This document shows positions 1 to 9,523 of a DNA stretch of 64,000 nt, in pieces. The stretch spans positions 434,001 to 498,000 of the forward strand of contig NZ_JAPEPO010000001.1 in NCBI RefSeq assembly GCF_026340095.1. The letters are read 5' to 3'. A program made the position numbers and the translations under genes. Numbering within the stretch: the first letter of the stretch is position 1; each line of letters starts with the position of its first letter. The notes under the pieces were generated by a model. The model was not told where the DNA came from. It was given only the letters and a program-made list of their open reading frames with translations, and searched no databases. This DNA is from Streptomyces sp. NBC_01446. Lineage in GTDB: Bacteria > Actinomycetota > Actinomycetes > Streptomycetales > Streptomycetaceae.

Positions 1-2385
1 GGCGATGTCGTCGGGTGAGGCGAGGGCGGCCAGGCGGCGGGTGACGGTCTCCATGACGCGGTGCGCGGAGAGCGCGAGGCGTTCGGTGTGCCGGGCATGG
101 GCGTCGGCGAGGGTCTGTTTGCGGGCGGCGAACGCCTCGTGGATCTCGGTGCGCTTGGCGTCGAGGCCGGCGAGGAAGTCGTCGGAGTCGGCGAACCTGC
201 CTTCCAGTGACTGTAGTTGGAGGAGCAGGCGGGCGGTGTGGTCGTCGCAGGACTGCGGTGTGTCGGCGACGGCGAGGGCGCCGCTGACGGCCTGGCCGAG
301 CAGCGTGAATTCGGCGGCGAACTCGGCGCGCCCCTCGTTCGCGGTCAGTTCGCGGCGGCGTGCGTCGAGTGTGGCGCGGGCCCGGTTGACGCCGGCGAGG
401 ACTTCGGCGATGCGCTCCAGGATGCCGGTACGCACGGTCGCTTCGCCGACGTCGAGACCTGAGACGATGCCGGTCACCGTCTGCAGCTGCTCGGCGAGGT
501 CGGCGACGCGGGTGGCGAGCGGGGTCGCCTCTGCGGCCGTCTGCAGCTGGGCGGCCTCGGCGGTGAGCTCCTCGATGTCGGCATGGTGGGCGGCGAAGGC
601 GTCCGGGCGCGCGAGGAAGGTGACGGCGCGGGCTGCGGCCGCGGCGATATCTCCCGCGAGGTCGTCGGCGAGGGTGTCGATGCCGTCGACGTCCGCGTAC
701 CTGAGCTCCTTGAGCGTGAGCAATCGGCCCTGTGCTCTTCGCAGTTCGGTGATGCGGCCGACCCACTCGTGGGCACTTCGCGGCACCTCCCCGCGGATCC
801 TGCGTACCAGGCCCGCGATGTGCGAGGCCGCGTCCGCAAGCGCGTCGCCGGCCTGCCGGGTCAGGGTCCGGACCGTCTCGTACTCGGTCAGGACCTGCCG
901 CGCGGTGGCTCGCACCGCCTCCAACGGTTCGTCCAGATGGCCGAGTTCGGGTTCGGCGAGCCAGTGGTAGGAGTCGGCGGCGCGCTCGCAGGACGCGGCC
1001 AGCGCCTCGTAGGCGTTCGCGGTGGGGGCGTGCGCGGTCCCGGCGACGGCGCGGGCGACGGACAGGCAGTCGGAGATGCCCCGTACGAGATCGGCGTTGC
1101 CTATGCGGGTCAACGACGTGTCGTCACCGGGCTCTTCGGCAGCGTAGGTGTCGGCCGTGAACGGGGTGCGCCACGTCTGGACCGGGTGCACGCGCGCCGG
1201 CTCATCGGCCTCGCCGGACCGGAGCAGCATGAGGATACCGTCGTCGAAGACGGCGTGGCCGCGACAGGTGAGCGGGGCGGCGACCTCTTTGCGGATCACG
1301 TTGTACGGGAGCAGCAGAGTGCGTCCCGCGGCCCGGGCGCGGAAGACGTACAGGACGTCCTCGCCGTTAGGCGAGCGCATCGTCCTGTCGTAGGCCAGGC
1401 CCATGGTGTCGAGCGCGTCGAACGTCTTGTGCGTGCCGGTGGCCAGGCAGTAGCCGCCGGGGAAGAGGATGCCCTGGTCGTCGGGGAGGACACGGCAGCC
1501 CTGGCCGATGCCGTCGAGGCGTGCGACGGTCCTGGTGAGGGTGCTGAAGACCAGGTGGCGCCAGGCGTCCTCCTTGTACGGGCGGATGCGCAGCAGGAGC
1601 AGGGCGCCGACGCGGGCATGCGCGATGTCGGCGTCCGCGAGGGACTGCAGCGGCTCGTCGACCGGTTCGGAGTGGATGCAGTCACCGGTCTCGGTGTCGT
1701 CCTCGACCTTGACGGTCAGGGCGCCGCCGACCGTGGACACGTACACCTCGCCACCGATGGAGACGTGCGGGTGACGCCCTGGAACGTGGTCCTCGCGGGT
1801 CGCGTCCCGCCAGCTGACGCCGTGCGCGGGCGGCAGCACGTCATCACGCTCGCCGCGCGCGTCGAGGAACCGCACGCCACCACGGCCGTCGTGTTCCCAG
1901 CGCAGCACGCGGATGTCGTCGGGCTTCTCGCCGATCTGGAAGACGGCGAGCAACTTGCCTTCGACATCACGGAGTTGAAGGAGGCGCGTCTGACGGTAAT
2001 AGCGGAAGAGCGCGGCGAACTCCGTCACGAACGCGGGGTCGTCGAGGAGGCCCGCAACGGCGCTGCCGGGCAGCCGGGCAAGGTCGCGGTCGTGCAGGGT
2101 GAAGACGTCGCCGATGTCGGGCGTGCGGGTGCCCGGCGAGGTGCGCAGACCGAGCAGCAGGACGTCCCCTACGGCGACGACATCGCGTGCGACCCGCGGC
2201 TCGTCGGTGCGCACGGCCCCGCTCGCGGCGAGCGTCAGATCGGTGGAGCCGAACGCGGCAACGCGGCGGTCGTTGAGCGCCGTGGCACGGTCGGTCAACT
2301 CCCGGGCCTGTAGGGCGAGTCGGTCGCGCAGGACTTCGTACGTGCCCGCGTCCAGACCGGTCCGCGGTTCCGTTCCGGTGGCCAT
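1..2385 (-). CDS. DNA repair ATPase-like large protein (N-terminal 795 residues, continues beyond the window)
   Basis: An uninterrupted minus-strand frame runs from an ATG at 2385 (product begins MATGTEPRTGLD) to the first base of the window, so the C-terminus is missing. GGGAGA lies 7 nt upstream of the ATG. The first ~500 residues are a mixed alpha/beta region without a motif I can name. From about residue 500 the chain is Ala/Glu/Arg-rich and looks like long coiled coil, as in SMC-like or large AAA repair ATPases. No Walker motif is visible in this part and is expected in the missing portion. Streptomyces genomes carry a very large protein annotated as DNA repair ATPase beside a flotillin, and the context here matches. 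The name rests on recall of that family and not on a catalytic motif. Confidence 0.6.
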   Translation of the reverse strand, partial: MATGTEPRTGLDAGTYEVLRDRLALQARELTDRATALNDRRVAAFGSTDLTLAASGAVRTDEPRVARDVVAVGDVLLLGLRTSPGTRTPDIGDVFTLHDRDLARLPGSAVAGLLDDPAFVTEFAALFRYYRQTRLLQLRDVEGKLLAVFQIGEKPDDIRVLRWEHDGRGGVRFLDARGERDDVLPPAHGVSWRDATREDHVPGRHPHVSIGGEVYVSTVGGALTVKVEDDTETGDCIHSEPVDEPLQSLADADIAHARVGALLLLRIRPYKEDAWRHLVFSTLTRTVARLDGIGQGCRVLPDDQGILFPGGYCLATGTHKTFDALDTMGLAYDRTMRSPNGEDVLYVFRARAAGRTLLLPYNVIRKEVAAPLTCRGHAVFDDGILMLLRSGEADEPARVHPVQTWRTPFTADTYAAEEPGDDTSLTRIGNADLVRGISDCLSVARAVAGTAHAPTANAYEALAASCERAADSYHWLAEPELGHLDEPLEAVRATARQVLTEYETVRTLTRQAGDALADAASHIAGLVRRIRGEVPRSAHEWVGRITELRRAQGRLLTLKELRYADVDGIDTLADDLAGDIAAAAARAVTFLARPDAFAAHHADIEELTAEAAQLQTAAEATPLATRVADLAEQLQTVTGIVSGLDVGEATVRTGILERIAEVLAGVNRARATLDARRRELTANEGRAEFAAEFTLLGQAVSGALAVADTPQSCDDHTARLLLQLQSLEGRFADSDDFLAGLDAKRTEIHEAFAARKQTLADAHARHTERLALSAHRVMETVTRRLAALASPDDIA

Positions 2386-2489
2386 GCCCGGTCTCCCTTT
2401 CCGGCTCTGCTGCTATGTGTGCGGGTGCTGGGCGCGCCCGGACCCGCGGACCCCCGTACCGCGGGACCGGGCGCGATTCAATGGGCGGA

Positions 2490-4532
2490 TCAGTTCCTGC
2501 GCGATCCGTTCAAGTCGGCGAGCGGCACATTCGCGATGCCCAACTGGTTCGCCTTGTCGAGCAGTTCACCCACCTGCCCGGCTTGCTCGCCACCCCCCTT
2601 CATGAGCTTCATCAGCAGCGCGGAGACGGTGAGGTTCTGCACGGGCGAAGAGAGCGAGCCGAGGATCTTCGACACGTCCTCGGTGAAGCTCTCGGTGCCG
2701 TCCAGCCACGGCCTGGCCAGCGCCTGCGCGGTCTCGGAGTGCTGGACGAAGGCGTCGACGCCCTTGCCCAGCGCGATCGAGGACACGAGCCGGTCGAAGA
2801 AGACGGACTCGCCACCGACGATGTTGATGTCCGCGTTCTCCAGGCCGGTCGCGAGCACCGTTGCCTGGGCCTCGGCGACCTGCCGCTGCACGTCCAGGCC
2901 GGCGAGCCGGATCTCCTTCTCGGCCTGCAGGCGCAGCCGGTACTCCTCGTGCCCGCGCGACGCGTCGTCCAGGGCGGCCATCGCGACGGCTTTCTGATTG
3001 ATGCCCTCGGCCTCCGCCTTCAGCTTCTCCGCGATGGCGGTCGCCTCGGCCAGCGCCTTCGCGCGAGCCCCCTCCGCCTCCGCGCGCATCCTGGCCTCGG
3101 TGGCCTCCGCCTCGGCACGGCCGGCCTTCTCGATGACCTCGGCCTCCTTGTCGCGTACCTGCACCTCGGCGAGCCCGGCGGCCGCGCTCTCCGCCTGAAT
3201 GCCCGCGGCGCGCTTGAGCTTGGCCTGTGCCTGCAGATCGGCTGACTTCAACTCGGCCTCGGCGAGGGTGAGTTGTTCGGCCGCCCGGTGCGTGGCAGCC
3301 TGCTCGGCCGCCTCCGCGGCCTTGATGTCCTTGACGAGCTTCTCCTGCGCCGCGGCCTCCGCCGCGATGATGACGGCCTGCCGCCCGCGCTCGGCCTCCT
3401 CGACCGCGCGCAGCTTCTTGATCGACTCCTCCTGCTCGGCCACCGTACGGTCCACGGCGACCCGCTCACGCACCACCTCGGCGATCTCCCGCTTCTCCGC
3501 CTCGACCTCCTTGTCAGCGGCGATCTTCGTCAGCTGCGTCTCCCGCTCCCGCGCGATGACCTCCAGCAGACGGTCCTTCTCTATGCGCTCGTTCTCGACG
3601 GCGATGACCCGCTCGCGGTTCTTCTGCGCCACGGCGACCTCACGGGCCTGGTTCTCGCGCTGCACACCGAGCTTCTCCTCCGTGACGAGGAACGCACCCT
3701 GCGAGCGCAGCCGCTCCTCCTCCACCACCCGCGCCGTCTCGGCCTCCTCACGCGCCCGAACGGTGTCGATCTCCCGCTTCTGCTTGATCTCGGCGTCGGC
3801 CTGGCGGCGCTCCAGCTCCAGGATGGTCTCGCGGGCGTCGACGTTCTGCCGCGTGATCTCCTTCTCCTCCGTCCGCTGGAACTCGTTCGTGCGTACGTGC
3901 TCGATGGTCGTCAGCTCGGTGATCTTCCGGATGCCCTGCGCGTCGAGGACGTTGTTCGGGTCGAGCTGAGCCAGCGGCGTCTGCTCCAGGTAGTCGATCG
4001 CCGCGTCCTCGAGGTGGTAGCCGTTCAGGTCGACACCGATGACCTCGATGATGCGGAACCGCAGCTCCTCGCGCTTGGTGTACAGATCGGTGAAGTCCAG
4101 TTGCTTGCCGACCGTCTTGAGCGCCTCGGAGAACTTCGCGTGGAACAGCTCCTGCAGCGTCTTCTGGTCGCTCGCCCGCTGGGTGCCCACGGCCTGGGCG
4201 ACCTTGATGACGTCCTCGACGGTCTTGTTGACCTTCACGAAGAACGAGATGCGGATGTCGGCACGGATGTTGTCCTGGCAGATCAGCCCGTCCCGGCCGG
4301 TCCGGGTGATCTCGATGGCCTTCACCGAGATGTCCATCACCTCGGCCTTGTGCAGCACCGGCAGCACGACCTGCCCGGTGAACGTCACATCGACCTTGCG
4401 GATCTTCGAGACGATCAGGGCCTTGCCCTGCTCCACCTTGCGGAACAGCCGGGTGAACACGAGCAGCAGCGCGGCGACGACGATCAGGACAACGACGACG
4501 GACACGCCGATGCCCACGGTGGTGGCATCCAT
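2490..4532 (-). CDS. Flotillin family (SPFH) membrane protein
   Basis: About 680 residues. One hydrophobic segment near residues 5-27 is followed by an SPFH/Band-7 domain to about residue 210. A long Ala/Glu/Lys/Arg-rich coiled coil follows to about residue 560, then a more hydrophobic tail. This is the layout of flotillin/YqiK proteins, which scaffold membrane microdomains and form oligomers on the inner face. The frame is open upstream to 4592, but the ATG at 4532 was chosen because AAAGGA sits about 8 nt before it and the membrane segment then starts at residue 5. It lies 143 nt downstream of a YqiJ-like gene and 104 nt upstream of the large ATPase-like gene on the same strand, so the three may be co-transcribed. 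Confidence 0.93.
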   Translation of the reverse strand: MDATTVGIGVSVVVVLIVVAALLLVFTRLFRKVEQGKALIVSKIRKVDVTFTGQVVLPVLHKAEVMDISVKAIEITRTGRDGLICQDNIRADIRISFFVKVNKTVEDVIKVAQAVGTQRASDQKTLQELFHAKFSEALKTVGKQLDFTDLYTKREELRFRIIEVIGVDLNGYHLEDAAIDYLEQTPLAQLDPNNVLDAQGIRKITELTTIEHVRTNEFQRTEEKEITRQNVDARETILELERRQADAEIKQKREIDTVRAREEAETARVVEEERLRSQGAFLVTEEKLGVQRENQAREVAVAQKNRERVIAVENERIEKDRLLEVIARERETQLTKIAADKEVEAEKREIAEVVRERVAVDRTVAEQEESIKKLRAVEEAERGRQAVIIAAEAAAQEKLVKDIKAAEAAEQAATHRAAEQLTLAEAELKSADLQAQAKLKRAAGIQAESAAAGLAEVQVRDKEAEVIEKAGRAEAEATEARMRAEAEGARAKALAEATAIAEKLKAEAEGINQKAVAMAALDDASRGHEEYRLRLQAEKEIRLAGLDVQRQVAEAQATVLATGLENADINIVGGESVFFDRLVSSIALGKGVDAFVQHSETAQALARPWLDGTESFTEDVSKILGSLSSPVQNLTVSALLMKLMKGGGEQAGQVGELLDKANQLGIANVPLADLNGSRRN

Positions 4533-4675
4533 GATGAAGTCCTTTGGCTTCAGGGGCGGTTGGCGCCCCTGGATGAAGAAGGAGACAGACATGCCGGGGC
4601 AGCGGTGCGGCAGCGCCCGGGTCGGAACAGGACAGCGGGGCGGGCCGCGCCCGGCACCTCAGCGGCCCTGTTCCC

Positions 4676-5110
4676 TCAGGGCCCTGCCGCCATGAAGGGG
4701 TCCCTCGCGGCCGCCGGCCGTGACCCCGGTACCACGACGGAGTGAGCCGGGTTCATCAGCAGCTCGGCAGGCGAGCCCATGAGGCGGCGGGCCACCCGGC
4801 GGCCGACCACGGGCGAGCCGATCAGCAACACCGCTTCGAGCGCGGCATGCGTCAATCCCCCCGGAGCGACCAGCTCGGCCAGCATCGAACCGGTCACCGT
4901 CACGAGCCACGCGACGGCGATCACCAACGACACCGCGCCGGCGACAGGCCCTCCCCCGAGCCCCCATGCGTCCAGCTCGACATCCGCGTCGAACGCCCCG
5001 GCCTCGACCCTGCCCAGCGCGACCAACACCCAGAACCCGCAGGAGACAACGAGCGCGGAAGTGAAGAACAGCCCCGGAAAGCCAATCACCGCAGCGAGGA
5101 ACTCCCCCAT
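4676..5110 (-). CDS. YqiJ-like membrane protein lacking the usual C-terminal OB-fold
   Basis: About 144 residues from the ATG at 5110 (MGEFLAAVIGFPG). Two strong hydrophobic segments are visible (residues ~5-32 and ~55-80), then a weaker one. The N-terminal half resembles the membrane part of YqiJ/NfeD-type partners of flotillins, including an Asp-rich stretch (FDADVELDAWG) between the first two membrane segments. Known family members are about 200 residues and end in a soluble OB-fold. Here the protein stops after a short tail and only ~140 nt separate it from the flotillin start, too little for the missing domain. Either it is a shortened variant or it has lost its 3' end. Gene order with the flotillin supports the assignment. 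Confidence 0.6.
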   Translation of the reverse strand: MGEFLAAVIGFPGLFFTSALVVSCGFWVLVALGRVEAGAFDADVELDAWGLGGGPVAGAVSLVIAVAWLVTVTGSMLAELVAPGGLTHAALEAVLLIGSPVVGRRVARRLMGSPAELLMNPAHSVVVPGSRPAAARDPFMAAGP

Positions 5111-5566
5111 CCCCCGACCCCCGTTCGGTGCGCCCCTAGGCTCCACCCCGGTGCCAGGCCTCACTTGCGAAGCCCGGCACCAGGGCTTGGCCCCCGTTCC
5201 TGCCACACCCATCCTGAGGCGTCCGCGACGCCCGGCGCATTGCCGTACACCGGCAGTCTTCACGACTCTTCAATGCCGGTGCCCGACGTACCCGACACCC
5301 CGGCACGACCCGGCTGAGCCGGTCCGGCGGGTCAGAGCGTCCGTGCCTCGGGGGCGTCGCCCTCGATGGCGCACCTCACCCCGGACCGCAGATCGGTCCC
5401 GCCACACCCGACAGCGCTGCCGGACCCCGGCAAGCACAGACCCCTTGCACTGCACGCCAGGAAACTGTCAGTGCCGCGTTAAGGACCTGTAAGGTTCCTC
5501 CCGGTGTGCCGGGAAGTCTGGTCGGCGATAGGGGACAAGTCTCTTCGCTGATCGGGGGCACCGGGC
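5111..5566. other. Gap without a recognised gene
   Basis: This 456-nt stretch lies upstream of the YqiJ-like gene (leftward) and the antiporter relic (rightward). Several frames are open because of high GC, but none shows a recognisable family, a good start with a ribosome binding site, or hydrophobic segments. It should contain the promoters for both directions; no clear -35/-10 pair was identified. Confidence 0.4.
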
Positions 5567-5876
5567 GTGGTTCTGGTCGCGGTATTCGGAGTCGCACTGC
5601 TCATCGCGGTCCTCCTGCCGGGTCTCGCCACCCGCACGGCCCCACCGACATCCAGCCCCCCTCACACCCGTCTCCGCGGGCTCCGTGCTCGGCGCACGCT
5701 CCCCGCAGGCGAAGCAGACGTCCGCGCCGCTGGGCGAGTCACTGGCCGAACTCGCCGATTTCGCCGTCCTATTGGTGTCCGGCGCGCTGCTCACCCCGCA
5801 GCTGTTCGGCGACCTGCCAATGGCGGGCGCCGGCAAGGACGCCCGCCTGATGCAACGACTCATCGGAGGATCGTGA
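5567..5876 (+). pseudogene. Relic of a cation:proton antiporter
   Basis: Frame 2 opens with a typical antiporter first membrane segment (MVLVAVFGVALLIAVLL, 5567-5617) and then becomes Arg/Pro-rich nonsense. From about 5685 a different frame (frame 0) reads as a second hydrophobic stretch (LADFAVLLVSGALLTPQLF) that resembles a late membrane segment of CPA1/NhaP antiporters and stops at 5876. An antiporter is normally ~400 residues or more, so most of the middle is gone and the ends are out of frame with each other. The relic ends on the start codon of the SLC13 permease. Family assignment is by resemblance only. Confidence 0.45.
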
Positions 5877-7171
5877 ACGACTGGCACAGCTGCGCAGCGA
5901 TCGCCGTCTTCGTCGGCGCCTACACGCTCATCATCAGCGAAAAGATCCATCGGGTCGCCGCCGCGCTCGGCGGCGCGGCGCTCATGCTGGCGATCGGCGC
6001 GACCGACGACAAGTCGGCGTTCTACTCGACCGGATCCGGCATCGACTGGAACGTCATCTTCCTGCTCATGGGCATGATGATGATCGTCGGTGTGCTCAAG
6101 AAGACCGGCATGTTCGAGTACCTGGCCATCTGGGCCGTGAAGAAGGCCCGGGCGAAACCCTTCCGGGTCATGGTGATGCTGATCGTCATCACCGCGCTCG
6201 CCTCGGCCCTGCTCGACAACGTCACCACGGTCCTGCTGATCGCCCCGGTCACGCTCCTGGTGTGCGAGCGGCTCGCGCTGCCCGCCGCCCCGTTCCTGAT
6301 CGCCGAGGTCTTCGCGTCCAACATCGGCGGCACTGCCACCCTGGTCGGCGATCCGCCGAACATCATCATCGCCAGCCGCGCGGGCCTGACCTTCAACGAC
6401 TTCCTGACCCATCTCGCGCCCCTCTCCGCCGTACTGACGGTGGTCCTCGTCCTGCTGTGCCGGGTGATGTTCCGCAAGTCCTTCGTCTACGACGAGGAAC
6501 GCGCCGCCGAAATCATGACCCTGGAGGAACGCGAAGCCATCAAGAACCCGCGCCTGCTCGTCCAGGGATTGATCGTCCTCGTGCTCGTCGTCGCCGGATT
6601 CGTCCTGCACCCCGTGCTGCACTACGAACCCAGCATCGTCGCCCTGCTCGGCGCCGGCCTGCTCGTGGCCATTTCCACGGTGGAGACCGGAGAGGTGCTG
6701 GCCGAGGTCGAGTGGCCCACCCTCGCCTTCTTCGCGGGCCTGTTCATCATGATCGGCGGTCTGATCGAGACCGGCGTCATCGGCGAGATCTCCAAGGCCC
6801 TGGCCGACGTCATCGGCGGCAACGAACTCAGCGGCTCCATGGTCCTGCTCGGCGCTTCCGCCGTCCTGTCCGGCATCGTCGACAACATCCCGTACGTCGC
6901 CACCATGGCCCCGATCACCGCCGACCTCGTCCACGACATGGGCGGCTCCGGCCATCACGTCATGTGGTGGGCCCTGGCCCTCGGCGCCGACCTCGGCGGC
7001 AACGCCACGGCCATCGGCGCGAGCGCCAACGTCGTCGTCCTCGGCATCGCCGAACGCAACCGGCAGCCGATCTCCTTCTGGCAGTTCACCAAGTACGGCC
7101 TGATCGTCACCGCCGTCACAGTGGCCATCTCGGCGGCATACGTGTGGCTGCGCTACTTCGCCCTGGCCTGA
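5873..7171 (+). CDS. SLC13/ArsB-NhaD family anion or Na+/H+ permease
   Basis: About 432 residues with at least ten hydrophobic segments. It contains the conserved family motifs for pore residues: LDNVTTVLLIAPV near residue 110 and GGTATLVGDPPNIIIA near residue 150. The mirrored C-terminal set is SGIVDNIPYVATMAP and DLGGNATAIGASANVVVLG. This inverted duplication is characteristic of the ArsB/NhaD branch of the ion transporter superfamily. The frame extends upstream to 5567, but the GTG at 5873 is preceded by GGAGGA, so the extra ~100 residues are excluded as relic sequence. A CBS-domain gene follows 200 nt downstream, a pairing common in actinomycetes. The substrate (arsenite, sodium/proton or a carboxylate) cannot be fixed from sequence. 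Confidence 0.88.
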   Translation: MNDWHSCAAIAVFVGAYTLIISEKIHRVAAALGGAALMLAIGATDDKSAFYSTGSGIDWNVIFLLMGMMMIVGVLKKTGMFEYLAIWAVKKARAKPFRVMVMLIVITALASALLDNVTTVLLIAPVTLLVCERLALPAAPFLIAEVFASNIGGTATLVGDPPNIIIASRAGLTFNDFLTHLAPLSAVLTVVLVLLCRVMFRKSFVYDEERAAEIMTLEEREAIKNPRLLVQGLIVLVLVVAGFVLHPVLHYEPSIVALLGAGLLVAISTVETGEVLAEVEWPTLAFFAGLFIMIGGLIETGVIGEISKALADVIGGNELSGSMVLLGASAVLSGIVDNIPYVATMAPITADLVHDMGGSGHHVMWWALALGADLGGNATAIGASANVVVLGIAERNRQPISFWQFTKYGLIVTAVTVAISAAYVWLRYFALA

Positions 7172-7371
7172 GCCCGCTCCGGACACTCGCCTGCGCGAGC
7201 GCGTGCCGGCGCACCCGGGGCCGCCCTCCCTCCGGGCGCTGAACCGCAGCGGCCCGAACGGCACACCGGCACGCCCCGCGCACCCATCCGCGTATGTTTC
7301 CCATCAAGGCCCTGGCGGCAACGCCTTCGCGGTACGACCCTGGACCAACACCACGCAACAGAGGAGCGTTC

Positions 7372-7848
7372 GTGCGCGCACGAGACCTCGCGGTCGCCTA
7401 CGAATCGGTGAACGTCGACAGCGACGCCACGGAAGCGGCCCGCCTCATGGCCGAGCACAAACTCCCCGGGCTCCTCGTCCTCGACGAGCACAGCGCGCCC
7501 CGCGCGATCCTGCCCGCCTCCCAATTGATCAAGGTACTGGTTCCCCAGTACGTCATCGACGACCCGTCACTTGCCGCCGTCGTGGACGAGAAGCACGCCG
7601 ACCGGCTCTGCCAGGCGCTGCGCGGCCGCACCGTCGCCGACTGCCTCCCCCGTGACATCACACCGCCGCCGGTCGCCGCCCCGGACGACACCGCGCTGGA
7701 GGTCGCCGCCCTCATGGCCCAGGTTCGCAGCCCCTTGGTCGCCGTGGCTGAGAAGTCGAAGGACGGCACCCACCTGCTCGGCGTGATCACCGCCTCCCAC
7801 CTGCTGCACGAACTCCTCGACGCCTCGGGCACCTTGCCCACACCCTGA
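7372..7848 (+). CDS. CBS domain protein (two CBS motifs)
   Basis: About 158 residues. Two CBS modules are readable: residues ~8-60 (AARLMAEHKLPGLLVLDEH) and ~95-155 (ALEVAALMAQVRSPLVAV then GVITASHLL). CBS pairs bind adenosyl ligands and act as regulatory modules. There is no catalytic or membrane domain. Placement behind the SLC13 permease suggests that it senses a nucleotide signal for that transporter (inference). The GTG at 7372 was chosen because AGAGGAG lies just upstream; an upstream ATG at 7294 in the same frame lacks a ribosome binding site and would add residues outside the domain. Confidence 0.85.
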   Translation: MRARDLAVAYESVNVDSDATEAARLMAEHKLPGLLVLDEHSAPRAILPASQLIKVLVPQYVIDDPSLAAVVDEKHADRLCQALRGRTVADCLPRDITPPPVAAPDDTALEVAALMAQVRSPLVAVAEKSKDGTHLLGVITASHLLHELLDASGTLPTP

Positions 7849-7918
7849 CGCCGAAGCACATCACAGAGGCTGAGCAGGCCGGACGAGGATGCGGACACCG
7901 AGGCGCTGCCCTCGGCTT

Positions 7919-9511
7919 TCAGCGGCCGGTCTCGAACCGGGGTGGCTTGAGGTTCTTGAGGCATGCGGTGTCCGGGGCGGTCGGGGTGTCGAAGAACGAG
8001 ACGGTGATCTTCTGCGCGCACTTCGACGTGGCGAACACGACGTGGGGTTCGTAGGGGACGGTGACGACCTTGGCCTTGCTCAGCGTGCGGGCGACGTACG
8101 GTCCGTTGTCCGCGCCGGTCTGGGAGTCAAACCCGCCCGAGATGGCGAGGGTGGGGATGTCGCCGCGCGTGACGTCCCGGATCGAGCGCGGCGCCGCCGG
8201 GACGTTCCAGACGTCGCAGTCCGGGCGCAGGAAGGTGAGTTGTGGAGCCTGGGCCTGTACCGAGTGGGGGAACGACGGGAACGTTTCCTGCCCGCCCCGG
8301 AGCGCCTCCTCCTTGCTCTCGTACGGCGTCCACTCGCTGCAGAAGACGCCGTAGGCGAGTCCGTGGGCGACCCTTCCGACGGCCTGGGGGCTGAGCTTGC
8401 CGCCCGCCCACTGCTGGGCGATCCGCTGCGGCTTGCCGTGGGCCAGCTCGTCGAGGGCCAGGGGGACTTGGGGTGCCACGTGGGTGGCGGAGGTCATCCA
8501 GTTCACCAGGGCTCCGCCGTCCAGTACGACCTTCACCGGCTTCGCCTGGCCGGGGACCGTGACGGTGGTCGTGACCGGCTTGGCCTCCAGCTGACGCACG
8601 AGGCGGTCGAAGGTGGCCGGCAGGTTCGGATAGCGGCGGTTGCAGGCGGGCTGGTCGGCGCAAGCCTTGAACAGGCCGTCGAAGCCCTGCCGGGCGCTGC
8701 TCCAGGTCGCGGCCGATCCTGCCCTGGACGGCGGCAGGATGCCGTCGATGCCGACCGACCGGAGTCCTTCCGGGTGCTGGCGCATGTAGATGAGTGCCAA
8801 GTCGGTGCCGTACGAGATGCCGAACAGGTTCCACTGCTTCACGCCGAGTGCGGCTCGCAGGTCCGCGTAGTCGGCTGCGCTCTCGGTGTCGTTGTAGGCG
8901 CTGAGGTCGTTGCCGCGGGCCGCCAGTCGGTCGTGGCAGGCCTTCGTGGCCTCGACGTGCAGGCGCTCGGTGGACGGCGCGTCGTAGACGAGGCCGACCG
9001 CGCGGGCGTTGAACTTGTCGATGTTGGGGCAGGTGAGCCTCGGGGTGGCCGAGTACGTGCCCCGCTGGGACATGAAGATCACGTCCCGGTCGCGGTTCAG
9101 GAGGCCGTCGACGGCCATCTTCGCCTCTCCGACTGCGTCGTCGCCGGGTCCGCCGGCCAACCAGACGATCGGGTCGGGTTTGGGCTTGGCGGCCAGCGCC
9201 GGCACGATCGCGACGCCGAGCTCGATTTTTCGACCGTTCGGCTTGGCGCGGTTCTCGGGCACGGTGAGCGTTCCGCAGCGGGCTCCCTTGAGCTCGGGGA
9301 TCGGTTCGGGCGTCTTCGGGCACGGGCCCGGCTCGTAGCGGGCGTCGTCGGCCTCGCCGGCGGTCGTTCCGATCGGCCCTCCGGTGTCGTCCCGTGCCTG
9401 GGCGGGCGCTGCTAGCAGGCCGGTGACGAGGAGCCCCGCCGCCGCACCGGCCGCGGTGGCGTGGATCCGTCGTGCGGTGCGCCGACGGCTGGGCGCCTGA
9501 GGGGAAGCCAT
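7919..9511 (-). CDS. Exported alpha/beta hydrolase, TAP-like C-terminal family
   Basis: About 530 residues. An Arg-rich N-terminus and a hydrophobic stretch ending in LLAAPAQARD form a signal peptide, so the enzyme is secreted. The fold is alpha/beta hydrolase: an oxyanion-hole region (WLAGGPGDD) and the nucleophile elbow GISYGTD with Ser233. Near the C-terminus the TAP-like domain carries the acid (GGFDSQTG) and a His in PYEPHVVF. Relatives are Streptomyces tripeptidyl aminopeptidases and exported peptidases or esterases; the substrate is unknown. It lies 12 nt downstream of a close paralogue in the same direction, with GGGAGG before its ATG, so the pair forms an operon. Confidence 0.88.
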   Translation of the reverse strand: MASPQAPSRRRTARRIHATAAGAAAGLLVTGLLAAPAQARDDTGGPIGTTAGEADDARYEPGPCPKTPEPIPELKGARCGTLTVPENRAKPNGRKIELGVAIVPALAAKPKPDPIVWLAGGPGDDAVGEAKMAVDGLLNRDRDVIFMSQRGTYSATPRLTCPNIDKFNARAVGLVYDAPSTERLHVEATKACHDRLAARGNDLSAYNDTESAADYADLRAALGVKQWNLFGISYGTDLALIYMRQHPEGLRSVGIDGILPPSRAGSAATWSSARQGFDGLFKACADQPACNRRYPNLPATFDRLVRQLEAKPVTTTVTVPGQAKPVKVVLDGGALVNWMTSATHVAPQVPLALDELAHGKPQRIAQQWAGGKLSPQAVGRVAHGLAYGVFCSEWTPYESKEEALRGGQETFPSFPHSVQAQAPQLTFLRPDCDVWNVPAAPRSIRDVTRGDIPTLAISGGFDSQTGADNGPYVARTLSKAKVVTVPYEPHVVFATSKCAQKITVSFFDTPTAPDTACLKNLKPPRFETGR

Positions 9512-9523
9512 CTGTCCTCCCGG

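Noticed and set aside
583..2313. Long plus-strand frame of 576 codons at the left edge
   Set aside because: It is the antisense shadow of the ATPase-like gene. The translation is Gly/Val/Arg-rich without a family, whereas the minus-strand frame has a start with a ribosome binding site and a normal composition.
3273..4745. 490-codon plus-strand frame opposite the flotillin
   Set aside because: Leu/Asp/His-rich low-complexity translation, complementary to the coiled coil. The flotillin on the minus strand is certain.
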